From the NCBI GenBank assembly GCA_029255685.2, contig CM055313.2, forward strand, positions 26,699,079 to 26,763,078: a stretch of DNA of 64,000 bases. Reading direction: 5' to 3'. This document shows positions 22,444-35,206 of this stretch, piece after piece (positions within the stretch are counted from its first letter, which is position 1; each line of letters opens with the position of its first letter). Position numbers and translations under genes: made by a program. The notes beneath the pieces were generated by a model. It had not been told where the DNA came from and ran no database searches. It saw only the letters and a list, made by a program, of their open reading frames with translations. Source of the stretch: Silene conica. Taxonomy: Eukaryota > Streptophyta > Magnoliopsida > Caryophyllales > Caryophyllaceae.

Positions 22444-25400
22444 ATGGATAATCAAGAAGAAATAATTTCAAATGGTTTTCTACAAACTTCAACTCTTGGA
22501 TCTAATGATCCTCCTCTTAAGAAGAAGAGAAATCTTCCAGGTAACCCAGGCAAGTAATTCTTGTATTATTTCTATCTTTAATTTATTTAATCATGTTTTC
22601 TTGCTTAAAAGTTAAATCCCTCTTATAGAAAATCTAAACAAATCTTGATTATATCTCAAAAATAATTATCATTTATATCTTCTTAAACTTCTATGCCACC
22701 TTTTAGATGATGGTACATGATAAAAATAAAATAAAAAATAAACATCATAATAGTTGTATTGTGTCGTAGTATCGAGTGATGAACCGGTGATACAGAAACT
22801 CAGTACCATCATATCCACATACTTGTAGTTTATTCATTATATTATATTAACATTGTAAGAAGACTATTACAACCATTAAACCAGTAAAGTAAGCTGATGG
22901 TTGAGACTCAATCAATAATGATTCTACATATGTATACCTTAATAAACGTAATGATTTATATTTTTTCTAATTGTCCACGGTAAAAAGATGTAATTACATA
23001 ATGCTTGAACTCTCTAAACACTTGTTATGCTACCAGATGACGCAAATTCATTTTCCTAATAGTTGTGTATTGAATCATGATTTAGATCCAGAAGCAGAAG
23101 TGATAGCTCTATCACCAAAAACCCTAATGGCAACAAACAGATTTCCATGTGAAATATGTGGAAAAGGGTTTCAAAGAGACCAAAACCTACAACTCCATAG
23201 ACGAGGACATAACTTGCCATGGAAGCTAAAGCAAAGAACAAGCAAAGAACCGCGAAAACGGGTTTACGTTTGTCCAGAGAAAGCTTGTGTTCATAACCAT
23301 CCTTCAAGAGCACTTGGAGATCTTACTGGTATTAAAAAGCACTTTTGTAGGAAACATGGTGAGAAGAAATGGAAGTGTGTTAAATGTAATAAGAAGTATG
23401 CTGTTCAATCTGATTGGAAGGCTCATTCCAAAACTTGTGGAACTAGAGAGTATAAATGTGATTGTGGCACTATTTTCTCAAGGTATGATGCTTATTAATT
23501 ATTGTCCTTGCTCTTTATTTCTCGATTTGTGTGAGATAACGTTATCTGGTGGTATTGAGTTTCGATACTATTTATCATGTCACTCGCACATAATAGTTAC
23601 TATATGGTTGTTGTATGTAAGTAGAGATAACGTTACCTGATGGTATTGAGTTTCGATACTGTTTATCCTGTCACTGGCACATAATAGGTACTATACGGTT
23701 GATGTATGTAAAAGGAGATAACGTTACCAAGTGGTACTGAGTTTCGATGCTATTTATCATGTCACTCGCACATAATAGGTACTATATGGTTGATGTATAT
23801 ATGTAAGAGGAGATAACGTTACATGGTGGTATTGAGTTTCGATACTATATATCGTGTCACTCAAACATAATAGGTAGTTAGGTACTATATGGTTGATGTA
23901 TGTAAGAGGGCCAGGTCTAGCCCCATTTTAATTTAAGCTATAAATCTTAGATTAAATCGATGATAGTTAAGGTTCGTATGAAAGTTCAAAAAAAATGCTC
24001 GTAATAAATAAAATAAATAAGTTATTTTTTCTTAATATAATAGGGTTATCATACAAAACTTGCATATTTTTATTTATTCAGCATCATCAAGTTAGGTATA
24101 TTAAGGGAGGGATATTGGAACCCAAATTTTATTTACTAATAAATATCACCATTATAACGACCCTATAACTAGATAAGCGCTTTTCAAATTTTATTTTACG
24201 TTTTTTTAGAGTTAGAACCAAGTAAGCATTGGCCTAGTTGATAATGAAATGATGCAGGTGGTAGGGTTTTATGTTCGAATCCTTTTTATAACGGACGTTA
24301 GGTTAATTATATATGTAAAAAATAATACTAGCTCCCTGCATTTTTTTTCCATGTTTTTAATTAAAACGCATATATTTTGAAAATCGGACACAACACAGAC
24401 ATATGTAAAATCGAGGCTAATAGTTTTTTCTTTGTAAAGATATGGTATTGAGAGGTTAGCTAGGTTGGCAAGCTAAGCTAAGATAATGATCTAAAAAAGA
24501 AAGGTTTAAGGTGGAGGTATTTTGGGAGGTGGGGAAAATGATGCAGATGAAAGTGATACATATTATGGTTTACCTTTCTCTATATTGAGATTAGGGGCGG
24601 ATTTGGGGTGGATAGGGTAGGCAAGTGCCACCCCCAACATAAAAAGATGAGTAATTATTGTATATAAATTTCACAAAAATGGGTTGGGCTTAGTGGTTAT
24701 ATGTGGTTATGTGTTAGAAGTTCGGTGAGGTTAGAGGTTCAAATCTCATTAGAGGGTAATTTTTTTAAAAAACTTGCTTTATTTCACCAAACTTCACTTT
24801 TTTTTTTTACTAATTACGGTTTTTGCCCCCCCAAACCCGAAATCCTAGATCCGCCACTGATTGAGATAGGGATGGAGGCACGGAGCAAGAGGTCGGTTGG
24901 ATCGGTCGTTCCCTTTGAACAATGAAAAATTAATATTTTTAATTAAAATTTTCGAATTTGATTCTACTTTAATTACTTTATTCGTTATCGATGTGTTTAC
25001 ATAATTTCTCAAATTTCAAATCCTTTCTCGTGTTGAAACATAATTATGTGAAAGTACGGTTTTGAGTTGGGTAAGAGCAAATACGTTCAATTTATATAAA
25101 TTAATATCGTATTATCTCAATCAATTAATGATGAATAATAATACTAGGCTTTATATATGTACTTCCATTTCAGTCCAAATATTAAATATAAATTGTTTTA
25201 TATTAGTTTTTAAATTAGTTCATATATGTGAAAAGATAATATCGAAATTTAGGTGATAATAATAAAATCCTACTAATGTGATATAATTTCCATGCAGGAG
25301 GGATAGCTTCATCACACATAGAGCATTTTGTGATGCTTTAGCAGAAGAAACAGCAAGAATGAATGCAACCAACACTCACTTCAGCCTGAACGCTACCGCA

Positions 25401-26333
25401 ATTGCGACCGATAACCTAAACTATCATTTCATGGGATCTAACATTCCTCCAGCATTAGCCATGGCACAACACTTTTCCTCCATTTTCAAGCCTCTTTCAT
25501 CATCTACAACAACAACTAAGGTAGTGGAAAGTCATCAAACCCTAGACCTTCAAAACCAAAGGGTAGTCCTTCCAATGTGGTCAATACCGAACACAGTATC
25601 AGCTGGTGACGCTATCTCATTTTCAAATTTCGAAACATTTCAAGGGGCCCCAACCACAAATAATAATAATAATACACATCATCAATTTAATCTACCTTAT
25701 AATCCCCAAAATACCCTTATTTCGATTCCAGGTTTGAATCCTCCTCCCGACAATAATAATTACTCGAATTTGAGTCGGGTTTTTGGAAATAACACCTCTA
25801 CAACTACAAATTTAAACATTTCGTCATCAATTCCTGCCTTGTATAGCACGCAACATCCACAAATATCCTCTAATAATTCCTCACATTTCATGTCAGCCAC
25901 GGCATTACTACAAAAGGCGGCACAATTCGGTGTTACTTCAACAACAACTGCTACAAATGATAATCTTTTCCTTAAGAACTTCGGATTAATTTCGGAAAAT
26001 AAAAATATGAACGATAAACAAGATGAAAATGTCGATAATAATGATGGTGGCTCGTTATATGGTACATCAAATTCGACTACTATTAATCTAGGAAGCGACA
26101 TTGAGGGGTCGTCAGTCGATGATTTATCGACTGTTACGACAATGTACAATGGTAACCATGCTAAACGTCAAAAATTACATGATGATCAACAATATTATCA
26201 TGGTGCTAGTGCTGGAGCTGGTACTGGAGCTGGAGCTGGTGCTGGAGCTGGAGGGCAAACTCGAGATTTCCTTGGAGTGAGTTCGCAATTAGTTGAATAC
26301 GAATTGATGGATGGATGGAAGGTTGGATGTTAA
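22444..26333 (+). CDS. INDETERMINATE DOMAIN (IDD) C2H2 zinc-finger transcription factor, three exons
   Basis: Plant-specific nuclear DNA-binding regulator of the IDD/BIRD family (MAGPIE, NUTCRACKER and JACKDAW type), whose members act with GRAS proteins in root patterning and other programmes. Exons: 22444-22549, 23086-23482, 25298-26333; 1539 nt, 512 residues plus TAA. Phases agree at both joins (after 1 base of codon 36 and 2 of codon 168). The start is the ATG of MDNQEE. A KKKRN nuclear signal lies near residues 26-30. Fingers: C57/C60/H73/H77; C98/C103/H121/H126; C133/C136/H149/C153; C160/C162/H175/C179. The family motif MSATALLQKAAQ lies at 366-377 and TRDFLG at 489-494, preceded by an Ala-Gly repeat (471-487). 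The middle is Asn/Ser/Thr-rich. Intron 1 has a GC donor (G|GCAAGT); intron 2 is 1815 bp and holds repeats. No damage is seen. The family call is very secure; the ortholog is not assigned. Confidence 0.95.
22550..23085 (+). other. Intron 1 of the IDD gene, GC-AG type
   Basis: The exon 1 end CCCAG is followed by GCAAGTAATT and the intron ends TGATTTAG. Using this GC donor gives the family-typical residues NPDPEAEV across the join. The nearby GT sites at 22541 and 22553 would shift the frame or remove the conserved residues. GC donors normally match the rest of the consensus well, as here (AG|GCAAGT). Confidence 0.85.
23533..23909 (+). repeat. ~91-bp tandem repeat, four copies, in IDD intron 2
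   Basis: GAGATAACGTTA recurs at 23533, 23624, 23715 and 23810. Each copy continues with a form of GGTATTGAGTTTCGATACT, a CACTCGCACATAATAG stretch and a TGATGTATGTAAG tail. It starts about 50 bases inside the intron. The function is unknown. Confidence 0.9.
24592..24859. mobile_element. hAT-type MITE in IDD intron 2
   Basis: A 268-bp block with inverted ends TAGGGGCGGAT (left) and CAGTGGCGGATCTAGG (right, complement). It is flanked by a perfect 8-bp target duplication ATTGAGAT (24584-24591 and 24860-24867), the hAT hallmark. No transposase is present. The interior has a tRNA-like piece (GCTTAGTGGTTA... then GAGGTTCAAATCTC), resembling pol III A and B boxes. Confidence 0.85.
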
Positions 26334-26545
26334 TAAAAATTATTTAGATGAAGATCGAAGGAAGAAAGGAATTATCAAAAAGGGTTTGTAAAGGTTCAAG
26401 AGCTTTTGTAAGGGTAAGGATAAAAGGTGGTAATTATGAGTGATTAATTATCATTATTTAATGAAAAGTTTTTATGTTTATGAAGGGTAATTGTTGGAAA
26501 GTTTGAGTTTAAAAAAAATATTCATGCATATTCTTTTGCACTTTT

Positions 26546-26551
26546 AATAAA
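26546..26551 (+). promoter_or_regulatory. Candidate poly(A) signal of the IDD gene
   Basis: AATAAA lies 213 bases after the stop codon, in an AT-rich 3' region. Plausible but not proven. Confidence 0.5.
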
Positions 26552-26859
26552 GTATTATTCCATCTTCTTAGTTTTCATATAAGATATTCTTGTTTGAATT
26601 TTGAGGTCAAAATTTCAAAACATTCATGTTAAATATGTCGAAAAGTATAAAAAATTATAATGTTAATAGAATATTTATTTATAGCGGTAAGAAATAGTTA
26701 ATCTTTCAGAAAAATACGCATGCCCATACAATACATATAACTAAGTTGCTCGTTGATATGGATAATAGTTCTTGTGTGAGTATTTTTCGTGACGAACAAT
26801 TATCAAGATATGGTTACATCCCCTAGCCTAGTCTAGCGTTCTAAATATTTGATCAAGCT

Positions 26860-26975
26860 AGATGGTGGTCGGTTCATAAATTCTTATAAAGAGGCTAATC
26901 GAGCTGCTGATTGGCTTGCATGCCATCCAAGGAGCATCTTCGTCTACATCTGCTACAGTCTTATCCGCTCCTTTT
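26860..26975 (+). pseudogene. Fragment of a LINE-type RNase H domain
   Basis: One frame reads SYKEANRAADWLACHPRSIF. The REAN-x-AAD-x-LA pattern is typical of the RNase H-like domain at the end of plant non-LTR retrotransposons and related proteins. Stops flank it on both sides, so it is a short relic. Identification rests on this motif only. Confidence 0.5.
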
Positions 26976-28064
26976 AATAATTTCCGTTCCATTTTTTGAG
27001 AAGATGGTCTAAATGTTTTTTATCTCGTATTGTTACTATTTACTCTTGAGGTACGGTTTCTCCCTTTTAATGTACCAAAAAACCATTTAAGCATATTGAT
27101 CGAAATCTATTATTGTTTAATAGAATGTTAATAGCAGCATATTGTAACAAAATATTCAATAATGAAACTAAGTACCAAACAATCCTATCTTAATTTTACT
27201 AATTGAATTAGGGTTTTTCTATAATAATCAAAGGCGCTAAATAAGTATGCTAATCCTATTCTAATAACGTTAGACGTTATTATAAATCTGTTTCTATTGT
27301 GCGATAAAAATATTTTATTTCTAATATATTTTTTGGGCATGGTGGTGGGGAAAAGCAATTATTCTCTCTTTTCTATTATATCCCAATAAAGTGTTTGAGT
27401 AATCTGTAAAATATTTATCGTGGGTTGTCTTTTCAGATCAAAAGTGTGCCATAAGTGGATTCAAAAGGCTCTACTGATTACCTTGTTAATAGTGGGTGTT
27501 CATGATCATTAAATTAATTAGATTAGTCGATTTCTAAAACGCGTGTTCTAAGAGCACATATTAATAATAAGCTATTTAAATAGCAAAAAAAATTAATTTT
27601 ATTTCACATTATGGTAAATATGAGTTGGTACATTTATTTTTCACGATATATTTGAACAATCTTTCTTTAACTAATTAGCACGCGTTAAAAAAAATCGATA
27701 TAGGAATTAGTAGGTCTTTAGAATGCTAGCATGCATACACACTATAAAATCGAAAAATCTTGAAATAATTATATTGTGGGCTACATTAGTAGGTATATAT
27801 TGTGGAGTACTAATGGCTTATTAGTAGGGATAATGGATTAGATTATAGCTTTATGTTGGTGAGATTAGGGAATATGATCTATTCTAAGTGAAATGTAGTC
27901 TTAGTGCATGCTCATTTTCATTGATTTTACATGTAAATATACAAAGAGGTGGTGGTTATTGAGCCGATTGAAGAGACGACATGAACCTGGCTTGAAGTTA
28001 ATTATTGTGATAGGGTTAAGATGTTGTAATACATTTAATTAATTGAGTTGATACGGGCATCATG

Positions 28065-28516
28065 TAGATCTGACAAATAGAACGGGTTGTGTCGTGTTTG
28101 TGTTCGTATCACATGTAAACGGGTCACAAAACCTCCGATCCAAACCTGACCCAATTAAATTTCGTGTCGTGTTCGTATCGACCCACTTAGATAAATGGAT
28201 CATCAAATCTCAACCCTAACCCGTTAACTTCGTGTCGGGTTTCGTGTCGTGTTTTCGTGTCATGACCATATTTGGAAAGTCTAAGAATATTTATGTGATG
28301 AAGGATAAAAAAAAATTAGGATTAATTTAGTAAATAGGTCATTCGTGTCGGGTTCGTGTTTAACGAGCTCAACCCAAACCCGACCCAATTAAATATCGTG
28401 TCGTGTTCGTGTCGACTCACATAGATAAATGGGTCATTAAGCCTCAACCCAAACCCGCTAATTTTGTATCGGATTGGTGTCGTGTTTTCATGTCGTGTCA
28501 TTATTTGCCAGCTCTA
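28065..28516. mobile_element. hAT-like MITE rich in CGTGTCGTGT phrases
   Basis: Inverted ends TAGATCTGACAAAT (left) and TAGAGCTGGCAAAT (right, complement). It is flanked by CGGGCATCATG on the left and CGGGCATG on the right, an approximate 8-bp duplication with a small extra piece. The interior holds two diverged copies of a ~180-base unit (about 28075-28260 and 28335-28515) full of CGTGTCGTGTTCGTGTCG and AACCCGACCCAATTAAAT. Non-coding. Confidence 0.65.
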
Positions 28517-28638
28517 CGGGCATGTAATGAAATTTATTTGAATCGGATTAGGTAGATATCTTTTAACACAAACTCGACACAGATGATAATCAATAAAATT
28601 GATAGACTTTCTTAGAAATAGATAGGTTAAACAGACAA

Positions 28639-28734
28639 GATTCATTCATTCGGTTATAATTTTTTTAATGGATTAAGCTATTATTAGATTCATTCATTCG
28701 GTTATAATTTTTTTAATGGATTAAGCTATTATTA
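28639..28734 (+). repeat. 48-bp exact tandem duplication
   Basis: Two identical adjacent copies starting GATTCATTCATTCGGTTATA at 28639 and 28687, implying recent slippage or unequal exchange. Confidence 0.92.
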
Positions 28735-30471
28735 GATAGGACGATGACACTTAATTGTGTATGAGATTAGGTTGGGTATCTTATCTATATTAATATAAGA
28801 ACATTTCGTGCAGTTTCATGCATCTACGTTATCATCATCCATTTTCTTTTATTTTTTATTTTTAAATAAATGTAGGACCCAACAAAGAAAATATGGAATT
28901 ATTTTATGAAAACCAACTTTGTTAATAGAATTTAATCGAATAATCAATACAAAACTTCAATGAACCACCATCCTCAATTCCATTTATGTTGCATAAATAA
29001 TACAATATGGAAATGCAGAATTTTCCTAATAGTCCACATAGTCTATTGATATACAAAAAAAAATTAAAAAAAGGTGAACAAAAACATTATTAAACAATGA
29101 AAATATAAATGATAAAAAAATGGTAAAACAAATAACGTTATTATATTATTTTACAAGCTTTTAACTCTAACATTTTGACCATCTTAATAGCAAATTTTCG
29201 AAATATTACTAACTTTTAATAATTTTTTGAGTAAAAAATAGTTTTCAACAAAAAAATGTTAATAAATAGTAATGTTTTAATTTTCTATTTTAAAATGAGA
29301 TATACAAAAAGTCAACAAAATAAATAACTATAAAACTTTGTCCAGTAGATTTTAGAGCATTTCATTAAAATAATACTCTAAAGGACTTCGTTATAGATAT
29401 TGAGCTTATCCACTAAAATGAGTAGATCTACAATTTTGTTATCATGTTTTAACATTGATGTCGTGCATTTGTTTCACGGATTTAAAACATGTGTAAACTT
29501 CAAACCCTTTGCAATTTTTGCACGTTTTTTAAACTATTATCGTCATAAAAGAAATAGAGTATATGATATACATGTATTTTGGTTTAATATTTTTAAATAT
29601 TAATCATTATATCGACGTTCTTAAAACTATATCCGTGCAAACTAGTTAAATTTAAAAGTGACACGAACACAACATAACACCACCTAGTTACCAGCTCTAA
29701 ATATATATACATATAAATCAAGCTTATTATTAAGTTTCAAGTTGTAACTTCTTTTTCTAAACGGAAAAAATAATTCATTAATAAAACGTCGTACAACACT
29801 TACAAAGTATATATGCCTAAACAGTATAATCGAAAACCAATCTATTGAATACCAAAAAATAAGTAATTCTCTTATAAACTTTAAATTTTCTCATCAAGAC
29901 TTATCCTAAAATTACAAATACGAGTCATCCGAAAACAACCTCTAGAATCCGTACCAACAATAATTGAGTCATAATTTTGCTTTATATGTTGTTCAAATGG
30001 AGATGCAAAAAAGCCCTTTTTTTCTCTCAAGACTTTAGGCCAAATCAATATGAAAGTGGGAGCAAAACATACATCAACATCAAAAAAAATGAAATAAATG
30101 TTGTAAGACCACCATTATATAAATTTCAGCTTTATTTTTTGTAATAATTTGGTCAGAAAACATATCTGAAAACTTAAAAGAAAATAAATGTCATGGTGCT
30201 TGTTGTCTTATTGTTACTTTTTTGGCACTAATTTACCAGCTTTTTTAAGTAAGTTAGTCAGCAATTCAGTATCTCTTGGAAGAAAAAGAAAATTATTGTC
30301 ATGGTGTTCATTGTCCTTTTGTAAACTTCGATTCAATAACACCGTATAAAACTGTTTTACACAAGTATTATGGTAAAATAAAGGCTCTCTTTCAATGTAT
30401 CTCAGGTATGTGATTTTATCAAAGTAGTTTATTTGATCAAAAATTCGTTAGCTAATTTTTTTGGTAAGTGT

Positions 30472-31695
30472 TTGCTCAAGAGTTGACCAATTCGATTTTA
30501 GAACGAAATAACGAGTATTAATCCATTTTTCACGATTATCAGAGGTTTGTATAATGCTGGTTTATCGCATACCGGTATCCCCAAGTGACCTCTGTTTCTC
30601 CTCAAATTTTGTGCGGCCACTTTATGTAACCCGATAAACCTATTGTGTAATTTTTGGAGTATTTTGTTCCGGGATTTCGAAATCTCGAAGACCGTGTATT
30701 ATACACTTCAATTTAAGCCGTTCGAAAGGTCATACCGCATCACGATTCTTTTTCTTCCGGTGTTTCGAATACTTTTCCGAAGTCATTTCAAAAGTTAAAG
30801 AATTCGATTTCAGGTCAATATAACGCGAATTAATCTATTTTTAACGATTATCGGAGGTTTAAGTAATGTTTGTTTCGAATACCGGAACCTCCAAATGACC
30901 TTTGTTGCTCCTCAAATTTTGTATGACCACATTTATCTGATCCAATAAATTTTTTGTGTGATTTTCAGAGTACTTTGTTCAAGGACCCCAGAATTTCGAA
31001 TCGAATACTATACATGTTAATTTGAGCCATTCGAGAAGTCATACCTTATTTTTCTCCCTGTTTTTCAAAAAAATTCCAAAGTTATTTAAAGAGTTGACCA
31101 ATTCGATTTCAGGTCAAAATATTAAGTATTAATCCATTTTTCACGACTATCGAAGGTTTGAGTAATGCTGGTTTATCGCATACCGGAACCCCCAATTGGC
31201 CTCTATTACTCTTCAAAATTTATGTGGCCACTTTATCTGACCCGATAAACCTTTTGTGAGATTTTCAGAGTATTTTGTTCCGGGACCCCGATATCTCGAA
31301 ACCCGTTTATTGTACATTCAATTTGAGTCGTTCGGGAGGTCGTACGATACCGCGATTCTTTTTCTCCTGGTTTGTCAAACAATTGTTCGAGATCCTTTCA
31401 AGAGTTGCCCAATTCGATTTCAGGACAAAATAACGATTATTAATCCATTTTTCACGACTATCATATCGAAGGTTTGAGTAATGATGGTTTATCGCATACC
31501 GGTAGCCTCAAATGACCTTTGTTTTTCCTCAAATTTTGTGTGGCTACTTTATCTGACCTGATAAATCTTTTGTGTAATTTTCGGAGTATTTTGTTCCGGG
31601 ATCCCAAAATCTCAAAAACCGTATATTATATACTTCATTTGAGCCGTTCGGAAAGTCGTACCACACAACGATTCTTTTTCTCTCGATTTTTCAAA
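30472..31695 (+). repeat. ~310-bp satellite, diverged subfamily B (left part)
   Basis: About four monomers with GAGCCGTTCG or a variant near 30716, 31025, 31326 and 31639. It shares with subfamily A the phrases TTTTGTTCCGGGA, CGTGTATTATACACTTCAAT and TTGAGCCGTT, and the same period. It differs elsewhere (TTGACCAATTCGATTTCAGG, GGTTTATCGCATACCGGAAC). It is cut at 31695 by a Helitron and resumes at 35238. Confidence 0.88.
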
Positions 31696-32898
31696 TCATT
31701 TAATATATTAAAGCAACAGCCGGTAACCGCTATTTTAGAGTAAAAAGGCGACGTGTCGCGCTCATATCGATCGACCGTATAAAATACAAATTATGTATAC
31801 AATAAATACGTAAAACAAAAACTACACACAACTGCTCTGCACTTAGTCGCACACAATAGAGGGGATTCGATCCTAGGACCTATTGTCAACAATACCTCCG
31901 TCTTATATTTTTAATTTCCACATAAATACCAGATTTTTGCAAAACATTTAATATCCAACCATATTTTTTAATAATTATCATATAATAGTTTTCTTAACTA
32001 TTATTAATCATGACATGTTTTTAGACATGATCGATTTTATGAAACTATTTTTTGGGTCACGTGTAAGAAAGGTCCGGAAATTTAAGGTGAAAGAAAACAA
32101 TTTGATAAATGTAATATAACTATTAATGTAGTGGAATAAAATATTCAATATTTGTAATGTTTTTTAGCATATGTGAGATATTATAAATTGTTTTAACACT
32201 ATAGTACACAAAACAAAGGTCAACATGACAGAAACGTCCGTCGAAAACGTCATTTGGTTTTGTTGCAAAAGTAACGTTGGCCCTAAACATCCGTCGCAAG
32301 AGGTAAATTGAGACGAAATATTTCCTCCCAGAACAAAGATGACTCCGTCTCAACTCTCAATTGTCATATAAGAGTCAACATTATTAGGTGTTGTCGACTT
32401 TATGTTACTATTGAAACATGACCGACTTTATATTACTATTCCGTATTTTTTAGGTTACCCGTAATAAGGGTTTGAAAATTTTATATTGGAGAAATACAAA
32501 CTAACAAATGTAATATATTAACAAATGTAGTTTATAAAGACATTTTTCTATATTTTTAATGTTGTTGGCTATTGGCAAAACAATATAAATATTTTAAACC
32601 CAAATTATATGTGGCCCGTCACAATTTTGTATTATTACAAATAATTTAATTACTTTTGAACATTATTTATTAAAAGAGGATTTTTGAAAATAATGAATTG
32701 TTGTTATATTTAGTTATCTCTACGAAATATCGAATAATTTGTGATAGTTTTCATATTATTTCTACTATACTCTTTTAATTACCCGGTAATTCATTTTTTT
32801 TTTCTGTCATTTTTCTTCGTCGGAGTCCTTTTAGGTTATACGTTGTTTTTTTAGATGTGATCTAATTTGGGGATTAACTTAACTTACTTAATTTGACG

Positions 32899-34604
32899 AT
32901 GGCAGATTCGATTAATGGTAAGCGATTTAATTTGCGAAAATGATTTGGGTGTTTAGCGTGAAAAAGGCTCAACAATTTTTTGTTGGTTCAACGAAGCACG
33001 CACTTGGTCGCATTTCAATAGAGGGGAGGGGAATCGAACCTAGGACCTATTATCCAGGATACCTCCATCTTAAGAAATTATTAGACTATGCAATTCTCCA
33101 AATTAACTAATTAAGAAATAAACTTGATTAATGGTGGCAGGTCTATCTCCAAAGAAAATCAAGATGGCAGCATTATTTGGTATTGTTTCTTATTTCGGTT
33201 GTGTTTGCTTATGATTTAAGGTGAAATCTAAAGATGTTTAACTTAGTTGATTATGAAATGACTGAATATCGAAAATTAGGGGTCTTTGTTTGATTTTTGA
33301 TCCAAAAATTAAAGTCGGAGTGATCCGAGATTAATGGTTGCAGAGGAGTTTAAAGATTATATGCACTCGATTAGTGCAATACCATCTCTTTTTGATTTCT
33401 TAACATTTTTTTATCTCCTTTGACATTTAGTTTTTCAGTTGTTGAATTTGTAGTGTTCAATTGTTCATATTTAATTATACCAACATTTGACCCTCTTATA
33501 AGGTCATTATTATAGTTAGTTTCACCTCGCATAAATAGCTCATCTAATAGACCCTACAACTCTATCAACATCTTCTAATAAGTTAGCTCCAAACTACTAG
33601 GCTTTAGAGGAAGGAGTTGAGAGTTTTCACAATTTTTAGTTTGCTTAGTAGTAGCCGCTAACAGTTTTAACAGAATAAAGCCTTAACATAATAAATAAAG
33701 TTGGCTATTGAAGTCTTGAAGAGGACGATAATGAAAATTTTAGGTAGGTAACTGGGATTAGACCGTTCTTACAGATGAATACGAAGTAAGTGATTTGTGT
33801 ATCCTACACGAATACGTGTCCAGGTGTCGGATTTGACTATTATATGAAAAAATATCATGTTTTTGGCATAAAATTCAGTATCCAAGTGTCATACCTATGT
33901 CCGAGTGTCCAGTGTGCGATTGTCTGCGCAATATAGCTAAAAGTATTGGTTATAAAATTATGGTTATGTTACTATCAATTATACGACTACCAAATTAGGA
34001 AATGCTCATTTTTAATTTGATTTAATCATTGTGAGACTACTATTTTAAGGCATACACCCTCCAATTCTAAATCATTCCATTTTTCAAAATTTCTGATGTG
34101 GATTTTGAACAAATAGGTCAATTCAAAAGAATTAGACGGAATAATATGTACTAAATTTTATTACTCCGTATATTTTAATTTGTTTCACCTTGACAAATTA
34201 GCTAATGCATTGTCATTGGGCCAGTGATCAACGTATGGAAAACATATTGGAGGGCTCGAATTTTATATACTTCGTCTTAGTTTGTAAAGGCGCGCATCGA
34301 GTGCGCCTAAGATGCTCCATGGATGAGACACTAACCAAATCTCGCCTTGGTGCAACTTAGATTTCCTAGGACACATTATATGAGACTTAACAGATTGTTT
34401 GAAATCTTATAAACCCTAAATCTTTCCGGAATATGCTACTGCATAAGCACTACTGAAAATGCAAATTATCTCACAATTAGAAAGTATGAATGTTACACTA
34501 TATTAACATTTGGTGTTTGCATTCCAGGGAAACAACGAAGGGTGTCAAAGTTCAGTTTCAATTTGAAGGCACAAATGCAAGGAGATTGGATATGGCGTGA
34601 TTAA
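32899..34604 (+). other. Possible captured small gene inside the Helitron
   Basis: Three pieces join in phase with canonical splice sites. ATG at 32899 to 32917 is followed by GTAAGC. Piece two, 33141-33179, lies between GGTGGCAG and GTATTG. Piece three, 34528-34604, follows ATTCCAG and ends in TAA. The joined frame is 135 nt, encoding 44 residues with a basic KKIK and RR-x-SKF region, and no domain I recognise. Helitrons often carry host gene fragments. Splice-like sites are common in plant DNA, so three phase-compatible joins are suggestive, not proof. Confidence 0.35.
34067..34160. mobile_element. Degenerate Stowaway-like remnant in the Helitron
   Basis: CACCCTCCAATTCTAAATCA at the left and GAATTAGACGGAATAATATG at the right resemble inverted MITE ends (CTCCnATTC/GAATnGGAG). 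The target duplication is unclear. Confidence 0.3.
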
Positions 34605-35206
34605 AATGAGCTCTTTAATTCTTTGATTTTAGTACTCGTTGTGGGCCTTATCATACAACATTTACAACATTCCGTTAGTATTTATATTTAGAATTGCACT
34701 AATATGTTTGATATTGTTGTACTTGATGGAGTCAGTGTCATTAATTCTTTGATTTTGGACGGAATATAGAAAAATGACTATTTTAAACGAGATTTTTCTT
34801 ACGATGAAGGAATAATGATTTGAATCATCTCTGTTTTTATTTCCGGATTATCATTCGGAAACAATCTCTATGTTTTGTTAATGCAACTGTAAAATTGAGT
34901 ATCTCCGACCTCTTATGGGAGTCATTCAGGTATAACGTAATATTGTACTTTTTCACATTAACGATGAGATTACCCGTGTCGTCTTCCTCCTTTGATTTTC
35001 CTAAGGACTTTTATTATCTTTACGTTTGTTTTGTCTTCAATCAATATTTAAGGTGTAAGAATGAATATCTATTTTTAAACTATTTATTGATTTTATGCAT
35101 ATATATTCACTTATTTAAACATTTCCATATTTATACAAAATATTTATATTTTTGAGTTAAAACTGTCACCTACATAATTTTTTTATACATAGATTCATAT
35201 TATATA

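Larger units (their letters stand above)
26552..30471. other. AT-rich intergenic DNA with small repeat remnants
   Basis: No intact gene. It contains a LINE-type RNase H scrap (26860-26975), a hAT-like MITE (28065-28516), a 48-bp duplication (28639-28734) and otherwise featureless AT-rich sequence with chance frames. Confidence 0.7.

Noticed and set aside
23056-23313. Minus-strand frame opposite IDD exon 2
   Set aside because: Shadow of the conserved zinc-finger exon.
25760-26149. Minus-strand 129-codon frame opposite IDD exon 3
   Set aside because: Shadow of the Asn/Thr-rich coding exon; no independent support.
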